From positions 1 through 47,178 of the forward strand of contig CAJQRL010000024.1 in assembly GCA_905612245.1 (NCBI GenBank): a stretch of DNA of 47,178 nucleotides, given 5' to 3'. The notes under the pieces are model-generated. The model was given only the letters and a program-made list of their open reading frames with translations, made no database searches and was not told the origin of the DNA. Positions 38,860-47,178 of this stretch are shown here, piece after piece. Position numbers and translations under genes: made by a program. The stretch's first letter is position 1; every line of letters begins with the position of its first letter. The DNA is from an uncultured Nitrosomonadaceae bacterium. Its GTDB lineage: Bacteria > Pseudomonadota > Gammaproteobacteria > Burkholderiales > Nitrosomonadaceae.

Positions 38860-39855
38860 CTATGGCCTGGATGGCACAAAGCTTGCTCGCTGCAAACGAT
38901 CTAATACTGCCATCCAGTCCGGATTATTAGGTGGCGTTTCTAATAATAGGCGGTCATATTGGCCATTATCAAATCGGCGCAAGGTTGCATAGAGCTGCCT
39001 TCCATAGGCTGTTGGTTCGTTGGACATTGGGAAACACATGAAGTCTTTATTTTTTATTTTAGTAAGAAATTCCGCTGACCATCCTAATAACATTGGATGC
39101 AAACCTAGCTTTTCTATTTCTCTACAACGTTCCCATAATGATGTATTGGGCCAGATTTCAAGTGGTGTTAATGGAGCATAATGGGAGTTTAGAGAACCTG
39201 ATACACGTATATCAGATTGTTTTTTTTCTGAAAGAAAGACTTCGTCATCCAGCACTTCAGCTAATTTTGTTAATGGGATTCCACCTGGTCGTAAGACGAT
39301 TGCAGAGTTTTCCTTAAAACTAACAATCGTACTTTCAAGGCCGATTTTACACAAGCCACCATCCAGGATCATATCTACTTTATGACCCAGCTCATCGAAA
39401 ACGTGTGCTGCAGTTGTAGGGCTGATCCGCCCAAAACGATTAGCTGATGGCGCAGCTAGCGCCCTTTCAGGTCCCATGGCATCTAATAGAGCACGCGCAG
39501 TGGGATGGTCTGGCATTCTTAGTCCCACCATATCTTGGCCGCCCGTTACATTTAAAGAGACATGATTAGTTCGTGGCAGGATTAAGGTTAGTGGTCCTGG
39601 CCAGAAGTGTTTGGCAAGTAGCCTAGCCGCCCTTGGTATTTCCTGTGCCCAGTGATCAAGTTGAGATAATTGGGAAAAATGAACTATTAACGGATGGTTT
39701 GCAGGTCTTTCTTTAATTTCAAATATACGGTTTACTGCGGATGGAATCGAGATGTCTGCTCCTAGGCCATACACAGTTTCTGTTGGAAAGGCTACTATTC
39801 CCCCCGCTTTCAGTTTAGTAGCAGCAGAAGAAATTTGACTAGATAATTCCGGCAT
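38860..39855 (-). CDS. L-threonylcarbamoyladenylate synthase, long (Sua5) form
   Basis: Makes threonylcarbamoyl-AMP, the donor for the t6A modification of tRNAs reading ANN codons. The 331-residue protein has the YrdC catalytic domain (residues 1-200: GGIVAFPTETVYGLGAD, KERPANHPLIVH, LAAPSANRFGRISPTTA, ESTIVSF, LRPGGI) followed by a Sua5 domain to the C-terminus. Long Sua5 forms in the purC-purE region are common in betaproteobacteria. Separated from nadA by a hairpin. Confidence 0.93.
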   Translation of the reverse strand: MPELSSQISSAATKLKAGGIVAFPTETVYGLGADISIPSAVNRIFEIKERPANHPLIVHFSQLSQLDHWAQEIPRAARLLAKHFWPGPLTLILPRTNHVSLNVTGGQDMVGLRMPDHPTARALLDAMGPERALAAPSANRFGRISPTTAAHVFDELGHKVDMILDGGLCKIGLESTIVSFKENSAIVLRPGGIPLTKLAEVLDDEVFLSEKKQSDIRVSGSLNSHYAPLTPLEIWPNTSLWERCREIEKLGLHPMLLGWSAEFLTKIKNKDFMCFPMSNEPTAYGRQLYATLRRFDNGQYDRLLLETPPNNPDWMAVLDRLQRASFVPSRP

Positions 39856-39903
39856 CAGAATAATAGTAGTACATATGTTATAGAAATTGTCTCTACATGT
39901 CTG

Positions 39904-39938
39904 AAGGATAAAAAACAGATTTTTTATTTTTTATCCTT
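39904..39938 (-). terminator. AT-rich hairpin between nadA and sua5
   Basis: AAGGATAAAAAA at 39904-39915 pairs perfectly over 12 bases with TTTTTTATCCTT at 39927-39938, loop of 11 bases. It lies downstream of nadA on the minus strand. The stem is weak in G and C, so it is a probable rather than certain terminator. Confidence 0.6.
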
Positions 39939-40088
39939 AAATGGATTTTAAATCCAAGGACATTGTCTTCTTGGTTATAACCCATCGTGCCTCCCGAGTC
40001 AGTAACAAACTTAAAGGACTAATATATGAGAGGGCCTATAGTAAATCAATGCGGGTCATTCACAGCAATTTTTGTGCTGACTATAATA

Positions 40089-41186
40089 CTAAGAAACTTC
40101 TAACATACGTTGCAGTGCAAGTTTCGCAAATTTAGTATCTTCTTCCGGTACACTAATCTGGTTTACTACGTTTCCATTTATCAGGTTCTCTAACGTCCAG
40201 GCAAGGTGTTGAGGGTCAATACGAGCCATAGTAGAACACATGCATACAGTTGGGGACATAAATTGTATAACTTTTTCCTCAGGCTTAAATTCTTCTGCAA
40301 TACGACTAACAAGATTTAATTCAGTCCCTACTAACCAGCGAGTACCTCTTTCTGCTTGTTTTATTTTATTAATGATAAAGTCAGTAGAGCCAACATAATC
40401 AGAATTATTACAAACCTCAAAACTACATTCTGGATGAGAGATAACGAGTCCATCAGGATATTTGTTTCGGAACCGAATAATATGCTGCGGTTGGAACATT
40501 TGGTGAACCGAGCAGTGTCCCTTCCATAAAAGAATCTTGGCTTTTTTAATTTGTTCTCGAGTAAGGCCGCCCATAGGTTTATCAAAGTCCCAGACCACCA
40601 TCTCATCCTGCGGAATTCCAAGTTTGTGCCCACTCCAACGCCCTAGGTGTTGGTCAGGGAAAAAAAGTATTTTTTCACGCCGTGAGAAAGACCATTTAAG
40701 GATTTCAAGAGCATTACTAGATGTGCAGACGATACCACCATGTTCTCCACAGAAGGATTTCAAGTTTGCCGCTGAGTTGATGTAAGTTGCTGGCGTAATA
40801 GTTTCATCCGGGTCCAATACTTCTGACAATTCACGCCAGACTCTTCTTACCTTAGTGTGGTCTGCCATATCTGCCATCGAGCATCCTGCAGAGAGATCAG
40901 GCAAGATAGAAATTTGATCGGGTTTGGATAGAATGTCAGCTACTTCAGCCATGAAATGTACGCCACAAAATACTAGATACTTTGCATCAACCTGGCTTGC
41001 AAGACGTGAAAGTCCGAGTGAATCTCCGGTAAGATCCGCGTGTTTATAAACATCGGCTCTCTGGTAGTGATGTGCAAGTATTACTGCACGTTTTCCTAGA
41101 ATAGCTTTCGCCGCAATAATACGTTTCTCACAAGCGTCATCCTGTAGCGTATCAAATTGATCAAACTCCATTACTTCTGCTTGCAT
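40089..41186 (-). CDS. nadA: Quinolinate synthase NadA
   Basis: NadA condenses iminoaspartate with dihydroxyacetone phosphate to quinolinate, the start of NAD synthesis, using an oxygen-sensitive 4Fe-4S cluster. The 365-residue protein has ILAHHYQRADVYKHADLTGDSL, the first cluster Cys in FCGVHFMAEVA, a second in GIVCTSSNA and the C-terminal SPTVCMCSTM carrying the third. NadB and NadC are not in the window. Confidence 0.96.
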   Translation of the reverse strand: MQAEVMEFDQFDTLQDDACEKRIIAAKAILGKRAVILAHHYQRADVYKHADLTGDSLGLSRLASQVDAKYLVFCGVHFMAEVADILSKPDQISILPDLSAGCSMADMADHTKVRRVWRELSEVLDPDETITPATYINSAANLKSFCGEHGGIVCTSSNALEILKWSFSRREKILFFPDQHLGRWSGHKLGIPQDEMVVWDFDKPMGGLTREQIKKAKILLWKGHCSVHQMFQPQHIIRFRNKYPDGLVISHPECSFEVCNNSDYVGSTDFIINKIKQAERGTRWLVGTELNLVSRIAEEFKPEEKVIQFMSPTVCMCSTMARIDPQHLAWTLENLINGNVVNQISVPEEDTKFAKLALQRMLEVS

Positions 41187-41253
41187 GGCTACTCCATTAC
41201 TGAATAAGGAAGATAAACTATACTAATAGGACAAAAATACTAGGTATGAGTTC

Positions 41254-41712
41254 TCATAGACTTTTATTTGTTCTTACTGAGGATGACAAATTACGTATCG
41301 CTTCCGCATTGCTACATGAGAAAACCTTCTCTATGGCCTCCTGTTGAGGGAGCCAAGCATAACGCAGATGCTCTCTCGGCGACACTATAACTGGGGTAGG
41401 CTTTGGTAAAAGTAAGCTAAAAACATGTTCAGTATTATGAGTTACGCCCGGAGCATAGCGCCATCTCCACTCCTGAAAAATCTCATATTTATTTATAAAA
41501 TTCAAGTCCGTTAATAAAAAATTAGTGGCATCTATCCCTGTTTCTTCAGTGGTTTCTCTGGCTGCTGTTTGTAATAATGCTTCATTCTGATCTTGACTGC
41601 CGGTAATTGACTGCCAATAGCCAGGATGGTCAGCCCGCTCCAGTAATAGAACCTGTAGATCAGGAGTGTAAACTACGACTAAAACAGAAATAGGGGCTTT
41701 ATATTTCTCCAT
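41254..41712 (-). CDS. nudB: Dihydroneopterin triphosphate diphosphatase (Nudix)
   Basis: NudB removes pyrophosphate from dihydroneopterin triphosphate in folate synthesis. The 152-residue protein has a complete Nudix box (GSQDQNEALLQTAARETTEE, followed by TGI) and the N-terminal strand VLVVVYTPDLQVLLLERAD. It follows aspS after 63 bases, the usual arrangement in betaproteobacteria. Confidence 0.93.
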   Translation of the reverse strand: MEKYKAPISVLVVVYTPDLQVLLLERADHPGYWQSITGSQDQNEALLQTAARETTEETGIDATNFLLTDLNFINKYEIFQEWRWRYAPGVTHNTEHVFSLLLPKPTPVIVSPREHLRYAWLPQQEAIEKVFSCSNAEAIRNLSSSVRTNKSL

Positions 41713-41775
41713 AACATCAGGTAGAAACAGCAGGTGAAATAGCGGGCTAACTTTGTATTAAGTAGTACAAATATT

Positions 41776-43557
41776 TTAAGTTTCTTGTTTTTCAGTACGA
41801 CGTAGCCGTATATGTAGTTCTTGTAATTGTTTCTCGTCTACTAAACTTGGTGCCTGCGTCAATAAGCATTGAGCGCGCTGTGTCTTGGGAAAAGCAATAA
41901 CATCACGTATTGATTCTTCACCCGCCATCAAGGTAACCACACGGTCAAGCCCGAATGCAATGCCGCCATGAGGTGGCGCCCCATACTGTAAGGCTTCCAA
42001 TAAGAAGCCAAATTTCTCTTTGGCTTCGCTTATTTCTATATTTAGGGCATGGAATACCTTTAACTGTATATCTCTGCGATGAATACGAACTGATCCACCT
42101 CCAATCTCAGAGCCATTTAGTATCATATCAAATGCTTTCGATAAAGCTTTTCCGGGGTCTGTTTCCAGTAAATCCTCATGACCATCAGCAGGAGATGTAA
42201 ATGGGTGATGTAGCGCTTGCCATCGATTCTCATCCTCATTTCGTTCAAACATTGGGAAATCTATTACCCATAAAGGTTTCCATCCAGGCTCGATAAGGTC
42301 TAAATCCTGGCCAATTTTTACGCGTAATGCACCTAATGATTCGTTAACTATCTTTAACTTTCCCGCGCCAAAGAATATGAGGTCCCCGTCATTAGCAGCT
42401 GTACGTTCAAGGATAATCTTTACTGTTTCTTCTGGTAAGAATTTCAATATTGGGGACTGTAATCCCTCAAGCCCTTTTTCAAGAGAATTGACCTTGATAT
42501 AGGCAAGTCCTTTTGCACCATAGATCCCAACAAAATTAGTATAGTCATCAATTTCTTTACGAGACAGCTTGCTACCCTGAGGCACACATAGTGCTGCTAT
42601 ACGCCCACCTGGTTTCTGCGCAGCGTCACGGAATACCTTGAACTCTACTTCCTTCATGGCATCGGTAAGCTCGGTGAGCACCAACGGTATTCGCAAATCA
42701 GGTTTATCAGATCCATATTTCAGCATGGCCTCAGAAAATGCCATACGTGGAAAAGGGGATTGCAGCTTAATTTGTAATACATTGTTGAATAAATTACAGA
42801 TCATTTCTTCCATCAGCACCATAATCTCAGGTTCTTTGAGGAAAGATGTCTCGATATCAATCTGTGTAAATTCTGGTTGACGGTCGGCACGAAGATCTTC
42901 ATCACGAAAGCATCTTGTAATCTGGTAGTACCGATCAAACCCTGAAACCATGAGCAACTGTTTAAATAATTGCGGTGATTGTGGAAGCGCAAAGAAATGT
43001 CCAGGATTTGTTCGCGACGCCACCAGGTAATCACGCGCTCCTTCCGGCGTTGATTTGGTTAGTATAGGTGTTTCAACATCAATAAAATCCTGTTGGTCCA
43101 GAAATTTACGAATTTCCATTGTAACTTTGTGGCGTAATCGTAAATTTTTCTGCATCTGTGGCCGCCTAAGGTCAAGATAACGATGTTCCAGGCGGACAGT
43201 CTCGCTAAGATTTTCGTCATCCATCATGAAGGGTGGTGTCAGAGAGGTGTTAAGAATCTCGATTGATTTTGTCAGTACTTCAATCTCTCCACTTATAAGG
43301 TTTGTATTGATAGTCCCTTCCGGACGGTGGCGAACTAATCCAGTAATTTTAAGCACGAACTCGTTTCGAATTTTTTCCGCACTCTGGAATGCCAATACAT
43401 TGTCTGGATCACATACAATTTGTACTAGACCTTCACGATCGCGCATATCAATAAAAATTACACCTCCGTGATCACGGCGGCGGTGTACCCAGCCAAATAG
43501 TGTCACGGTTTGATTAAGGTATTGGGTGCCAATGAGGCCGCAGTAATTGGTGCGCAT
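41776..43557 (-). CDS. aspS: Aspartyl-tRNA synthetase
   Basis: A 593-residue class II synthetase of the bacterial type. The anticodon-binding OB domain (residues 1-110: [26 protein letters not shown]) is followed by the catalytic core with motif 1, motif 2 ([21 protein letters not shown]), the bacterial GAD insertion (about 290-410) and motif 3 ([10 protein letters not shown]). In organisms that also carry GatCAB and lack AsnRS the same enzyme charges tRNA-Asn; that cannot be decided here. It follows the DUF502 gene with one base between. Confidence 0.98.
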   Translation of the reverse strand: MRTNYCGLIGTQYLNQTVTLFGWVHRRRDHGGVIFIDMRDREGLVQIVCDPDNVLAFQSAEKIRNEFVLKITGLVRHRPEGTINTNLISGEIEVLTKSIEILNTSLTPPFMMDDENLSETVRLEHRYLDLRRPQMQKNLRLRHKVTMEIRKFLDQQDFIDVETPILTKSTPEGARDYLVASRTNPGHFFALPQSPQLFKQLLMVSGFDRYYQITRCFRDEDLRADRQPEFTQIDIETSFLKEPEIMVLMEEMICNLFNNVLQIKLQSPFPRMAFSEAMLKYGSDKPDLRIPLVLTELTDAMKEVEFKVFRDAAQKPGGRIAALCVPQGSKLSRKEIDDYTNFVGIYGAKGLAYIKVNSLEKGLEGLQSPILKFLPEETVKIILERTAANDGDLIFFGAGKLKIVNESLGALRVKIGQDLDLIEPGWKPLWVIDFPMFERNEDENRWQALHHPFTSPADGHEDLLETDPGKALSKAFDMILNGSEIGGGSVRIHRRDIQLKVFHALNIEISEAKEKFGFLLEALQYGAPPHGGIAFGLDRVVTLMAGEESIRDVIAFPKTQRAQCLLTQAPSLVDEKQLQELHIRLRRTEKQET

Positions 43558-43558
43558 A

Positions 43559-44191
43559 TTATTTCTTTTCGCTATCTGTTTCGTTGATCAAGGTTTTATT
43601 GTTCCCATTAGGCGAGACAACACCCATGGAAATAATATATTTCAGTGCTTCATCTACGCTCATATCAAGCTCAATTACGTCACTTCTCAGCATCATTAGG
43701 AAGAATCCTGATGTAGGGTTAGGTGTAGTAGGAACATAGATGCTTATGTAATCCCCCTTCAGGTGATTAGCAACATCCCCACCGGGTTGCCCTGTCATAA
43801 ATGCAATTGTCCACGCACCCTCACGTGGGTACTGAACCAGTAGCGCTTTACGGAAGGCCTCTCCTTTACTTGAGAATATAGTGTCACTTACTTGCTTAAT
43901 GCTCCAGTAAATTGATTTAACTACCGGGATACGCCATAGCACTCCTTCCCAGAACACGAGCAGCTTTTGGCCAATAATATTTGCAGTCATTATGCCGGTT
44001 ATGAATACAACGAGCAGTGTAAGAATCGTACCAACTCCATAGACATTCATGCCTAGTAGTACCTCAGGCTGAAATTTGTCAGGTAGCAGGAGCAGAGATT
44101 GATCCATAGTGCTAATCAAGAATTTAAGAACCCAAGCGGTCAGGCCTATAGGTACCCAGATAAGAAGTCCAGTAATAAAATAGCGTTTCAT
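43559..44191 (-). CDS. DUF502 inner membrane protein
   Basis: A 210-residue protein with two N-terminal transmembrane helices (about residues 5-25 and 53-77) and a soluble C-terminal domain. It matches DUF502 in [35 protein letters not shown] and [16 protein letters not shown]. Function is unknown; it may be involved in membrane organisation. It is the middle gene of FmdB-DUF502-aspS-nudB, conserved in betaproteobacteria. Confidence 0.9.
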   Translation of the reverse strand: MKRYFITGLLIWVPIGLTAWVLKFLISTMDQSLLLLPDKFQPEVLLGMNVYGVGTILTLLVVFITGIMTANIIGQKLLVFWEGVLWRIPVVKSIYWSIKQVSDTIFSSKGEAFRKALLVQYPREGAWTIAFMTGQPGGDVANHLKGDYISIYVPTTPNPTSGFFLMMLRSDVIELDMSVDEALKYIISMGVVSPNGNNKTLINETDSEKK

Positions 44192-44217
44192 ATTGAATGA
44201 TTATCCGTGCAAGACAT

Positions 44218-44511
44218 TTATTTTGTAGTAGAAGGTGTACTGGCTTTTGGCGCAGGATTAGGTGTAGTTTTAGGCTTGGTTTCAGACATAGAGTCACTCT
44301 TCGCTTCTGTTTTTGGTTTTGATTGTGGCCCATTCTTAAAATCAGTGGCGTACCAGCCACTACCTTTTAACTGAAAGCCAGCGGCAGAAATAAGCTTAGT
44401 ATAAGTATTGCTGCCACATGTAGGGCAAACTGGAATAGGCTCATCACTTAATTTCTGCAAGTGTTCTTTTTTAGTGCCGCAAGGTCCGCACTGGTATTCG
44501 TAAATAGGCAT
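44218..44511 (-). CDS. FmdB-family zinc ribbon protein
   Basis: A 97-residue protein. The first 45 residues are a zinc ribbon of the FmdB type (MPIYEYQCGPCGTKKE, then PVCPTCG) with two CxxC pairs; residues 60-97 are a low-complexity tail rich in Lys, Pro, Ser and Thr. FmdB was named as a putative regulator but the role is not proven. Heads the FmdB-DUF502-aspS cluster. Confidence 0.9.
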   Translation of the reverse strand: MPIYEYQCGPCGTKKEHLQKLSDEPIPVCPTCGSNTYTKLISAAGFQLKGSGWYATDFKNGPQSKPKTEAKSDSMSETKPKTTPNPAPKASTPSTTK

Positions 44512-44699
44512 GTAATTCTCGACAACACATAATTTAGAATAGTAAGATTATACCCCAACCACTTAGTTTAATTGTGGAGACATGAGGACACTGGTATCAG
44601 TTAAAGAAGTAAAAATGGTTTGAATAATCAGAGAAATTACGGCTAGGGTTAAATTTACTTAACTATATGGTCGGCTCGGGCTGTCTATTGCAAGGGAGT

Positions 44700-45128
44700 C
44701 TAATCTTCAATTTTTTTTCTCAAAGTTTTAATCTGTCCATGACGTGTCTTACTATCTAGACGTTTTCTATTAGAACTCATAGTGGGTCTTGTTACTCTAC
44801 GTTTCCTGGGTACGCTCGATACGCTTTCAATTAGTTTAAATAATCTTTTTAAAGCTTCATCCCGATTTTTTTCCTTACTACGGTATTGCTGTGCCTTAAT
44901 TACAATAACGCCCTCAGAATTAATGCGCTGATCATTTAATTGCAATAGACGTTCCTTGAGAGGGTCCGGCAGGGATGAGGAATTAATAGAAAAGCGTAAA
45001 TGAATTGCATTAGAAACTTTATTTACATTCTGCCCGCCTGCCCCTTGTGCCCGGATTGCACTTATCTTTATCTCATTATCCGCAATCGTAACCTTGCTAG
45101 TTATATGGTGGAGGGCATATTTTTGCAT
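44700..45128 (-). CDS. arfB: Alternative ribosome-rescue peptidyl-tRNA hydrolase ArfB
   Basis: ArfB (YaeJ) releases nascent chains from ribosomes stalled without a stop codon. The 142-residue protein has the catalytic GGQ in RAQGAGGQNVNKVSNAIHLRF near residue 32, and a basic C-terminal tail (KRLDSKTRHGQIKTLRKK) that enters the empty mRNA channel. It lacks the codon-recognition domains of release factors. Length is typical. Confidence 0.95.
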   Translation of the reverse strand: MQKYALHHITSKVTIADNEIKISAIRAQGAGGQNVNKVSNAIHLRFSINSSSLPDPLKERLLQLNDQRINSEGVIVIKAQQYRSKEKNRDEALKRLFKLIESVSSVPRKRRVTRPTMSSNRKRLDSKTRHGQIKTLRKKIED

Positions 45129-45280
45129 TTGAAATATATGGCTATTATTTGAAATACAATAAATAGGGGTTAATATTTTCTACAAAAACAATATAACATA
45201 TTGATATATATTTGTTTTATTGTTTGTTCTTCTTGGAAATTTTTTAGGGTTTGTATTAGACAGTAAATAATGATATAAAT

Positions 45281-45299
45281 ACGAATAGTTATCATTATT
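45281..45299. promoter_or_regulatory. Candidate Fur box upstream of hemP
   Basis: ACGAATAGTTATCATTATT matches 12 of 19 positions of the Fur consensus, with the right half (TATCATTAT) nearly perfect. It lies about 82-100 bases before hemP. The functions of the genes that follow make iron control likely. Confidence 0.45.
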
Positions 45300-45380
45300 A
45301 ATCAGTGCGACAATTTGCCACATTCTAGTAACCAGTAGAATCAAGTAATATCAAAAATTGTTCATATTAATTAATTAATA

Positions 45381-45584
45381 ATGACTAAGCCTAAACCTAA
45401 TTTAAATTTAATAGAAGAGCCTATCGTGATGGAAAAGAAAAGCCACGCTGATGTTCGAAAAAAACTTCTGACTATTAATAGTCACGAGTTATTAAAGCAT
45501 GAGAAAGAGGTTTTTATCATGCATAAGGGTGATCAGTACCACTTGCGTTGTACGCGTAGTGGTAAGTTAATATTAACTAAATAG
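45381..45584 (+). CDS. hemP: Hemin uptake protein HemP
   Basis: HemP is a small protein encoded near iron and haem genes and required for haem uptake in some betaproteobacteria; it is thought to act as a regulator of haem receptor expression. The C-terminal 40 residues match the family (SHELLKHEKEVFIMHKGDQY, then HLRCTRSGKLILTK). The first ATG (67 residues) has no ribosome binding site; the ATG at 45429 (51 residues) has GAAGAG nine bases upstream and may be the true start. bfd follows after 19 bases. Confidence 0.85.
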   Translation: MTKPKPNLNLIEEPIVMEKKSHADVRKKLLTINSHELLKHEKEVFIMHKGDQYHLRCTRSGKLILTK

Positions 45585-45603
45585 TGAACTTACAATACTT
45601 ATC

Positions 45604-45780
45604 ATGTATATTTGTATCTGCAGAGGTGTAACAGATACCGCAATCCGTAAGGCTGTTTGTGATGGTGCTGACCGGATGAAGGATCTGAGAGCCTGCCTTG
45701 GAGTGAGTGAGCAATGCGGTTTATGCGCTGCCCATGCAAAAGAGGTATTAGAGCAAGAGTTGTTGCGCAAACATAGATAG
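45604..45780 (+). CDS. bfd: Bacterioferritin-associated ferredoxin
   Basis: A 58-residue [2Fe-2S] ferredoxin that docks on bacterioferritin and reduces the stored ferric core to release iron. The four cluster ligands are placed as expected: C4 and C6 in MYICICRGVTD, and C38 and C41 in SEQCGLCAAHA; an extra Cys sits at 31. The gene sits between hemP and bfr. In other bacteria it is repressed by Fur and induced by iron starvation. Confidence 0.94.
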   Translation: MYICICRGVTDTAIRKAVCDGADRMKDLRACLGVSEQCGLCAAHAKEVLEQELLRKHR

Positions 45781-45839
45781 CAGCCGTAACACTCTAAATC
45801 TACTCGGCGTATCCTTTTATTCAGCCTGAGGAGGCAGAT

Positions 45840-46304
45840 ATGATAGGTAATCCAGAGATTATCAAATTATTAAACAATCAGTTACGCCATGAGTTGACCG
45901 CAGTTAACCAGTATTTTTTACATGCGCGTATGTATAAAAATTGGGGATTTATCAGTCTTGGTAAGCACGAATACGATGAGTCTATAGAAGAGATGAAGCA
46001 CGCTGATCTGATTATTGAACGGATCTTATTTCTGGAAGGGCTCCCTAACTTGCAGGAGTTAGGAAAGCTTATGATTGGTGAGAAAACAGAGGAATGTGTG
46101 GCATGTGACCTCAAGCTAGAGTTGGCTTCACGTGATGATCTAACAATTGCAATTACCGCGTGTGAAGGTTCTAAGGACTATGTCTCAAGAGAATTGTTCA
46201 AGAAAATCATGGAAGATACGGAAGAGCATATCGACTGGTTGGAAACACAATTGGATGTAATGCATAAGGTTGGTACTCAGAACTGGCTTCAAAGTCAAAT
46301 GTAA
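45840..46304 (+). CDS. bfr: Bacterioferritin
   Basis: Bacterioferritin stores iron as a ferric mineral in a 24-subunit shell containing haem. The 154-residue protein keeps the di-iron centre ligands (E18 in [11 protein letters not shown]51 and H54 in EEMKHAD, and the second-half E and H in [10 protein letters not shown]) and Met52, which binds haem between subunits. The start has a strong GAGGAGG. It is co-oriented with bfd, 59 bases downstream. Confidence 0.96.
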   Translation: MIGNPEIIKLLNNQLRHELTAVNQYFLHARMYKNWGFISLGKHEYDESIEEMKHADLIIERILFLEGLPNLQELGKLMIGEKTEECVACDLKLELASRDDLTIAITACEGSKDYVSRELFKKIMEDTEEHIDWLETQLDVMHKVGTQNWLQSQM

Positions 46305-46315
46305 CTCTGTTCTGG

Positions 46316-46334
46316 TTCAGTCGTTTCGACTGAG
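46316..46334. terminator. Hairpin after bfr
   Basis: TCAGTCG at 46317-46323 pairs with CGACTGA at 46327-46333 around TTT. A run of T appears about 13 bases later. It separates the convergent bfr and DUF2325 genes and may serve both. Confidence 0.55.
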
Positions 46335-46382
46335 CTTGTAGCAAAATTTTCCTTGTTATTTATGTGGGAATGCTGGCCAGTG

Positions 46383-46518
46383 TTTCTACTCCTTTACCAC
46401 AGGTGGTTAGGTCACAACGATCTAGCAACGCGCATGGTTTGCCAGATTTTCTACTCCCTTACCAAAGGTGGTTAGGTCACAACGATCTAGCAGCACGCAT
46501 GGTTTGCCAGATTTTCTA
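46383..46518. repeat. 65-bp tandem duplication at the end of the DUF2325 gene
   Basis: Copies at 46383-46447 and 46448-46512 differ at four of 65 positions, and the first six bases of a third unit follow. As 65 is not a multiple of three, the second copy is read in another frame. The stop codon of the present protein lies within copy 1. Confidence 0.93.
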
Positions 46519-47060
46519 CAAAAATGTTTTACAGCAAAATAAGTTTCATGGTTTACACAATCAACTGGGCAAATGACCATATCTGCACAAGTTAAAAGAT
46601 CAGGTAAGCGATCCGTATCGCCTTTCTGATTACCACGATAAATCAGTAAGCTCCCTCCTAGTGACTCGATCAGGCAACGATATTCTGGATATAGCTTGCC
46701 ACGCCCACCAACACACAAAACACATTTATTTGAGATGTCAGGGCAATTAATTAGAATTTTATTATAGGTGAAACTACTTGATGTGCCTGCTGCAGGAGTG
46801 CGCGCAGTAGTGACCTTAATAAGCGGCATCCAATTCGCCTCGGATAGCTTAGTTATTTTGTAGTCATTGAACTTATATCTTAGAGAGTTACAAATATTTT
46901 TGAGATATAAAGAATTGCTAACAATGCTTCTCAATAAGTACTTAAGTTTAATATCTGCTCTATGACGGAAGTACGAGAGCTTAAATTTCTTAGTCTGATC
47001 CAGGGCCTGATTCACGATAGGAGCAGTAGAATCTAAAAGATATTTTTGGGGGTAACTCAA
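46422..47060 (-). CDS. DUF2325 protein with altered C-terminus
   Basis: A 212-residue protein. Residues 1-105 are basic and of no family I recognise. From about residue 113 the DUF2325 domain follows: KCVLCVGGRGKLYPEYRCLIE, then LLTCADMVICPVDCVNHETY and FAVKHFCRKSGKPCVLLDRC. Nine cysteines fall in the second half, suggesting a metal- or redox-linked role; no function is established for the domain. The current C-terminus (NLANHARC) results from a 65-bp duplication; in the older frame it would end in ETLASIPT at a stop at 46360. It converges with bfr. Confidence 0.8.
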   Translation of the reverse strand: MSYPQKYLLDSTAPIVNQALDQTKKFKLSYFRHRADIKLKYLLRSIVSNSLYLKNICNSLRYKFNDYKITKLSEANWMPLIKVTTARTPAAGTSSSFTYNKILINCPDISNKCVLCVGGRGKLYPEYRCLIESLGGSLLIYRGNQKGDTDRLPDLLTCADMVICPVDCVNHETYFAVKHFCRKSGKPCVLLDRCDLTTFGKGVENLANHARC

Positions 47061-47178
47061 AGTTTTAACTCCTTATAAGTAGCTGAAAGAGGCTGGCTGG
47101 TCTTGGAGTTAAGACTGGCTTGCTAAATTATTGTTGGATTAGGGCGGCAACAATAAATTTACCGATTTTTTTATTAAA
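47061..47178. other. Upstream region of the DUF2325 gene, to the window edge
   Basis: No gene is visible. AAGGAG lies just upstream of the DUF2325 ATG on the minus strand. GTCTT and AAGAC around GGAGTT (47099-47114) form a short hairpin in its leader. Confidence 0.5.

Noticed and set aside
39941-40135. Plus-strand 64-codon frame overlapping the end of nadA
   Set aside because: No ribosome binding site or family likeness; it runs into nadA on the opposite strand and looks like chance.
45180-45235. AT-rich near-palindromic stretch between arfB and hemP
   Set aside because: Pairing is poor and composed mostly of A and T; no specific site can be named.

Overview
The window is an AT-rich chromosomal segment from a betaproteobacterium, most likely of the Nitrosomonadales (Nitrosomonas-like). 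This rests on gene order and protein character, not on a database search. The supports are the pilD-coaE-zapD order, FmdB-DUF502-aspS-nudB, purC-purE with a long Sua5, zapA-6S RNA-EVE-TauE, a methyltransferase next to tolC, and hemP-bfd-bfr. A convincing CbbY (xylulose-1,5-bisphosphate phosphatase) suggests a RuBisCO-using autotroph. Nearly all the DNA is coding. There are no insertion sequences, prophages, CRISPR arrays or tRNA genes that I can see.

Layout. 1-4.3 kb, minus strand: end of zapD, coaE, pilD, a CorB/CorC-type protein and ypjD. 4.3-7.8 kb: ffh, then a minus-strand run of a DUF192 protein, dut and coaBC. 8.1-8.5 kb: rpmB-rpmG with a clear terminator. 8.6-16 kb: fatty-acid desaturase, tesA divergent from the ybbA-ybbP ABC system, then ssb and a YajR-type transporter on the minus strand. 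16-23 kb, plus strand: uvrA, phoB-phoR, cysM and a 3'-5' exonuclease, closed by a 17-bp perfect terminator stem. 23-30 kb: yccA, a Sel1-repeat lipoprotein, glnA, a rhodanese, uppP, and thiC under a TPP riboswitch. 30-36.6 kb: a divergent PCMT-like protein, tolC, a degenerate MsbA-like ABC protein, a repeat-expanded coiled-coil protein with zapA, 6S RNA, an EVE protein and a TauE/SafE permease. 36.6-44.5 kb, minus strand: purC, purE, cbbY, sua5, nadA, nudB, aspS, DUF502 and FmdB. 44.7-47.1 kb: arfB, then an iron locus (candidate Fur site, hemP, bfd, bfr) converging on a DUF2325 protein.

Most genes are housekeeping: coenzyme A, NAD, thiamine, purine, cysteine and glutamine synthesis, translation, cell division, repair, and envelope biogenesis. 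The unusual points lie between 30 and 35 kb and at the right edge. The MsbA-like protein has lost its Walker A lysine, ABC signature and H-loop histidine while keeping an open frame. The short ZapB-like coiled-coil gene upstream of zapA has grown by in-frame 96-bp tandem duplications and appears to be read from a promoter that would give a leaderless mRNA. A 65-bp tandem duplication has shifted the frame at the end of the DUF2325 gene, and the ancestral C-terminus is still readable downstream. The starts of tesA and ybbA interlock in the four bases CATG. The thiC leader carries a hairpin that would hide its ribosome binding site.
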